Shown piece by piece: positions 41,537 through 43,420 of a stretch of DNA of 43,420 nt; within the stretch, counting starts at the first letter, position 1; each line of letters starts with the position of its first letter. The stretch covers positions 1 to 43,420 of the forward strand of contig JAQBUI010000034.1 in assembly GCA_027624035.1 (NCBI GenBank), written 5' to 3'. The translations under genes and the position numbers were made by a program. The notes under the pieces were generated by a model. It was not told the DNA's origin and made no database searches. It saw nothing but the letters and a program-made list of their open reading frames with translations. This stretch comes from Pseudomonadota bacterium. GTDB taxonomy: Bacteria > Pseudomonadota > Gammaproteobacteria > Pseudomonadales > Azotimanducaceae.

Positions 41537-42328
41537 TTACCAGTCGTTGCGGAGCTCTCGCAGTTTAACAAAGACGTCCCGGGGAGACGGGCTGGCAGGC
41601 AGGTCGGGAAAGGCCTCCCGCAGCCTCGCGATCACGGTCGGGCTGCGCAGGCGGAAGAAAGTATTGATCTCCTTTTCCATGCCCAGGGTGGAGACCAGCG
41701 GGTCATTCGGGTCCTGATTTTCGATCTCACTGAGCAGGGCACGGGCACGATCATTATCCGGCTCCCGGTCCAGCGTAAAGGCCAGATTGTTGACCATGTA
41801 ATCGTGTCCTGGATAAATCAGCGTGTTCTCCGGCAGTGACTCGAGCTGGCCCGCAAACGTCTCATACAGCTCGTTGGGATGACCGCCGTTGTGACAGTTG
41901 CCGGCGCCGGCATTGAATAGGGTGTCACCGCAGATCAGGGCGGGTTGATCGGTCTTCGACAGCAGGCACACATGGCTCATGGTATGTCCGGGGGTATCCA
42001 ACGCCAGCAGCTCGACCGTCTTGCCGACCTTGACCACATCATTGGCAGAAAGCCCGACGTCCATACCGGCAATAGCGTTCTTCGCATTCCGATGGGCAAG
42101 CAGCTTCGCCCCGGTAGCCTCTATGACTCGCTTGTTGCCGCCGGTGTGATCGCCATGTTCGTGGGTATTGAGCACCTGGGTGATCTCCCAGCCCTGCGCC
42201 CTGGCCCGGTTCAGGCACTTTTCGTGATCGAGAGGATCAACCGCCACCGCTTCGCCGGTCTCCGGACAAACGATCAGATAGTTGAAGTTTCGGTAGGCAT
42301 TGCCGGTCCAGATTTGATCGACGATCAT
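41537..42328 (-). CDS. gloB: Hydroxyacylglutathione hydrolase (glyoxalase II)
   Basis: A 263-residue metallo-beta-lactamase-fold enzyme that hydrolyses S-lactoylglutathione, the last step of methylglyoxal detoxification. The metal motif THEHGDH (His56, His58, Asp60, His61) is followed by TPGHTMSH, CGDTLF and YPGHDY. The C-terminal domain has NDPLVSTLGMEKEINTFFRLRSPTVIARLRE, which is diagnostic of GloB substrate binding. It is a single gene; 191 bp upstream contain a 13-bp tandem repeat and tRNA-Leu on the same strand. Confidence 0.95.
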   Translation of the reverse strand: MIVDQIWTGNAYRNFNYLIVCPETGEAVAVDPLDHEKCLNRARAQGWEITQVLNTHEHGDHTGGNKRVIEATGAKLLAHRNAKNAIAGMDVGLSANDVVKVGKTVELLALDTPGHTMSHVCLLSKTDQPALICGDTLFNAGAGNCHNGGHPNELYETFAGQLESLPENTLIYPGHDYMVNNLAFTLDREPDNDRARALLSEIENQDPNDPLVSTLGMEKEINTFFRLRSPTVIARLREAFPDLPASPSPRDVFVKLRELRNDW

Positions 42329-42450
42329 TTGGGGCTTTCCAAGAAGAGTTCGGTCTGTAGGATTTCACAATCCGGCGGGATTTTCATCCCGGACCTTGTC
42401 ACGAGGTGTTGTGGTCGCCATCAGAGGTCGCGGTCAGGCTGCCGCAGGTT

Positions 42451-42489
42451 GTCGTTGGCAATTGTCGTTGGCAATTGTCTTTGGCAATT
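42451..42489 (+). repeat. 13-bp tandem repeat, three copies
   Basis: GTCGTTGGCAATT occurs twice and GTCTTTGGCAATT once, head to tail. It lies just beyond the 3' end of tRNA-Leu, upstream of gloB on their shared strand. Each unit contains TTGGCAA, so the array could be repeated protein-binding sites or slippage in non-coding DNA. Confidence 0.85.
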
Positions 42490-42519
42490 AAGGCGGCAAG
42501 GCGCAAGCAGGAAGTTCGA

Positions 42520-42606
42520 TGGTGCCCGGGGCGGGGGTCGAACCCGCACCACCTTGCGATGACGAGATTTTAAGTCTCGCGTGTCTACCAGTTTCACCAC
42601 CCGGGC
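42520..42606 (-). tRNA. tRNA-Leu (anticodon UAA)
   Basis: Minus-strand cloverleaf beginning GCCCGGGTGGTGAAACTGG. The anticodon loop CTTAAAA has anticodon TAA. It has a long variable arm typical of leucine tRNA (GTCATCGCAAGGTGGT), a T-arm GGGTTCGACCCC, and an acceptor closing with CCCGGGC plus A. CCA is encoded at 42520-42522. Length is 87 nt with CCA. Confidence 0.97.
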
Positions 42607-42744
42607 AGGTCCTGGCCGCGGGCTAGTTTACCCTAATCCGGCGCGGATGGTGGCCGAATACCTGCCGCGAGGCGGTTCAATACCGGTCGAATCGCGGACC
42701 GACATCAGTGTTAACATCCGCCAAACCTTCCGGCCCGGTACCCC

Positions 42745-43420
42745 ATGTCAGACCAGGTTCGCGCCTATTGCTATGCCCTGACGGCGGTGGCCATGTGGTC
42801 TACGGTCGCGACGGCGTTCAAGCTGACGTTGCGGCAGATCGATCCGCTTCAGATGTTGTTCTATGCCTGTGCGACGTCGGCCGTGGTGCTGCTGATCGTT
42901 CTTGGCGTGAGCGGCAGGCTGACTGAAGTCATGCCGGCATTTCGCCGCCACTGGCGCATCACGGTCATTGCCGGTCTGATGAATCCGGTACTGTATTATG
43001 TGGTGCTGTTTGCAGCGTACGATCAGCTCCCAGCCCAGGTGGTCCAGCCCATCAACTATACCTGGGCCATTGTGCTGACCTTTCTGTCCATGGTGATCCT
43101 TAAACAGGCGATCACCCGACATGACCTGCTGGCGGCGGCCGCCTGCTACGCGGGTGTATTCATCATTGCTACCCAGGGGGATGTGAGTCGGTTCTCAGGA
43201 GCCAACTGGGCTGGTATCGGGCTGGCCTTGCTGTCCACCGGCATCTGGGCAAGCTACTGGATCATCAACATCCAGGATGCCCGGGAGCCAGCGGTGGGGC
43301 TTTGTCTCAATTTTCTGGTGGCGACACCGGTGGTCGCGATCATCTGCTGGGTCTTCTCTGATCTGCAGATATCCGGCAGTGGTCTGGCAGGTGCCGTCTA
43401 TATCGGCCTCATCGAGATGT
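42745..43420 (+). CDS. EamA/DMT-family transporter (partial, cut by window end)
   Basis: At least 225 residues, without a stop because the window ends. It starts MSDQVRAYCYALTAVAMWSTV, followed by KLTLRQIDPLQMLFYACATS, the drug/metabolite transporter opening. About seven hydrophobic helices are visible so far, out of an expected ten. PAQVVQPINYTWAIVLTFLS in the fourth helix region is typical of EamA repeats. The substrate cannot be told. Divergent from tRNA-Leu with about 140 bp between. Confidence 0.88.
   Translation, partial: MSDQVRAYCYALTAVAMWSTVATAFKLTLRQIDPLQMLFYACATSAVVLLIVLGVSGRLTEVMPAFRRHWRITVIAGLMNPVLYYVVLFAAYDQLPAQVVQPINYTWAIVLTFLSMVILKQAITRHDLLAAAACYAGVFIIATQGDVSRFSGANWAGIGLALLSTGIWASYWIINIQDAREPAVGLCLNFLVATPVVAIICWVFSDLQISGSGLAGAVYIGLIEM

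Overview
The window looks like chromosome of a GC-rich gammaproteobacterium, probably a free-living aerobic (marine-type) heterotroph. The main evidence is the order gacA/uvrY - uvrC - pgsA with a tRNA-Cys nearby. Supporting evidence is the content: fumC-acnA, glutaryl-CoA dehydrogenase, a PQQ dehydrogenase, two phytanoyl-CoA-type dioxygenases and many secreted proteins and lipoproteins. I see no phage, IS element or CRISPR array. The taxonomy is inference from gene content only.

Layout. 1-4150: a BI-1 membrane protein, then a DUF3859 protein coupled to a CHY zinc-finger protein, then a periplasmic PQQ dehydrogenase. The DUF3859 and PQQ genes are each preceded by an identical 91-bp repeat, and each appears to start at an AUC codon. 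4170-6850: a divergent LuxR-type response regulator and 7TM-type histidine kinase with a TACCCCC/GGGGGTA palindrome between them. 6850-11260: a dioxygenase, an SDR, two unknown exported proteins and tRNA-Ser. 11390-14760: DUF3301, an M28 peptidase, PilZ, a MerR-TPR regulator and Ku. 15019-20513: gcdH, gacA/uvrY, a family-5 uracil-DNA glycosylase, uvrC and pgsA. 20542-22570: an MFS transporter, tRNA-Cys and a P-loop protein.

22579-30009 is the most unusual part. On the minus strand, a lipoprotein with CHRD domains, thrombospondin type 3 repeats and a terminal haem domain is translationally coupled to an outer-membrane barrel with an N-terminal CxxCH, which resembles fused cytochrome-porins (Cyc2-like). 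Divergent from it is a tight four-gene operon: ECF sigma factor, zinc-finger anti-sigma with an inhibitor-I9-like periplasmic domain, subtilisin-type lipoprotein protease, and a small outer-membrane barrel. I propose that these two operons form one surface-signalling and electron-transfer unit.

30092-36147: acnA, fumC and three unknown exported or anchored proteins. 36334-41407: an esterase, a second dioxygenase, a DUF6544 protein, a small unknown protein, a second SDR and a TetR regulator. 41537-43420: gloB, tRNA-Leu and the start of an EamA transporter cut by the window edge.
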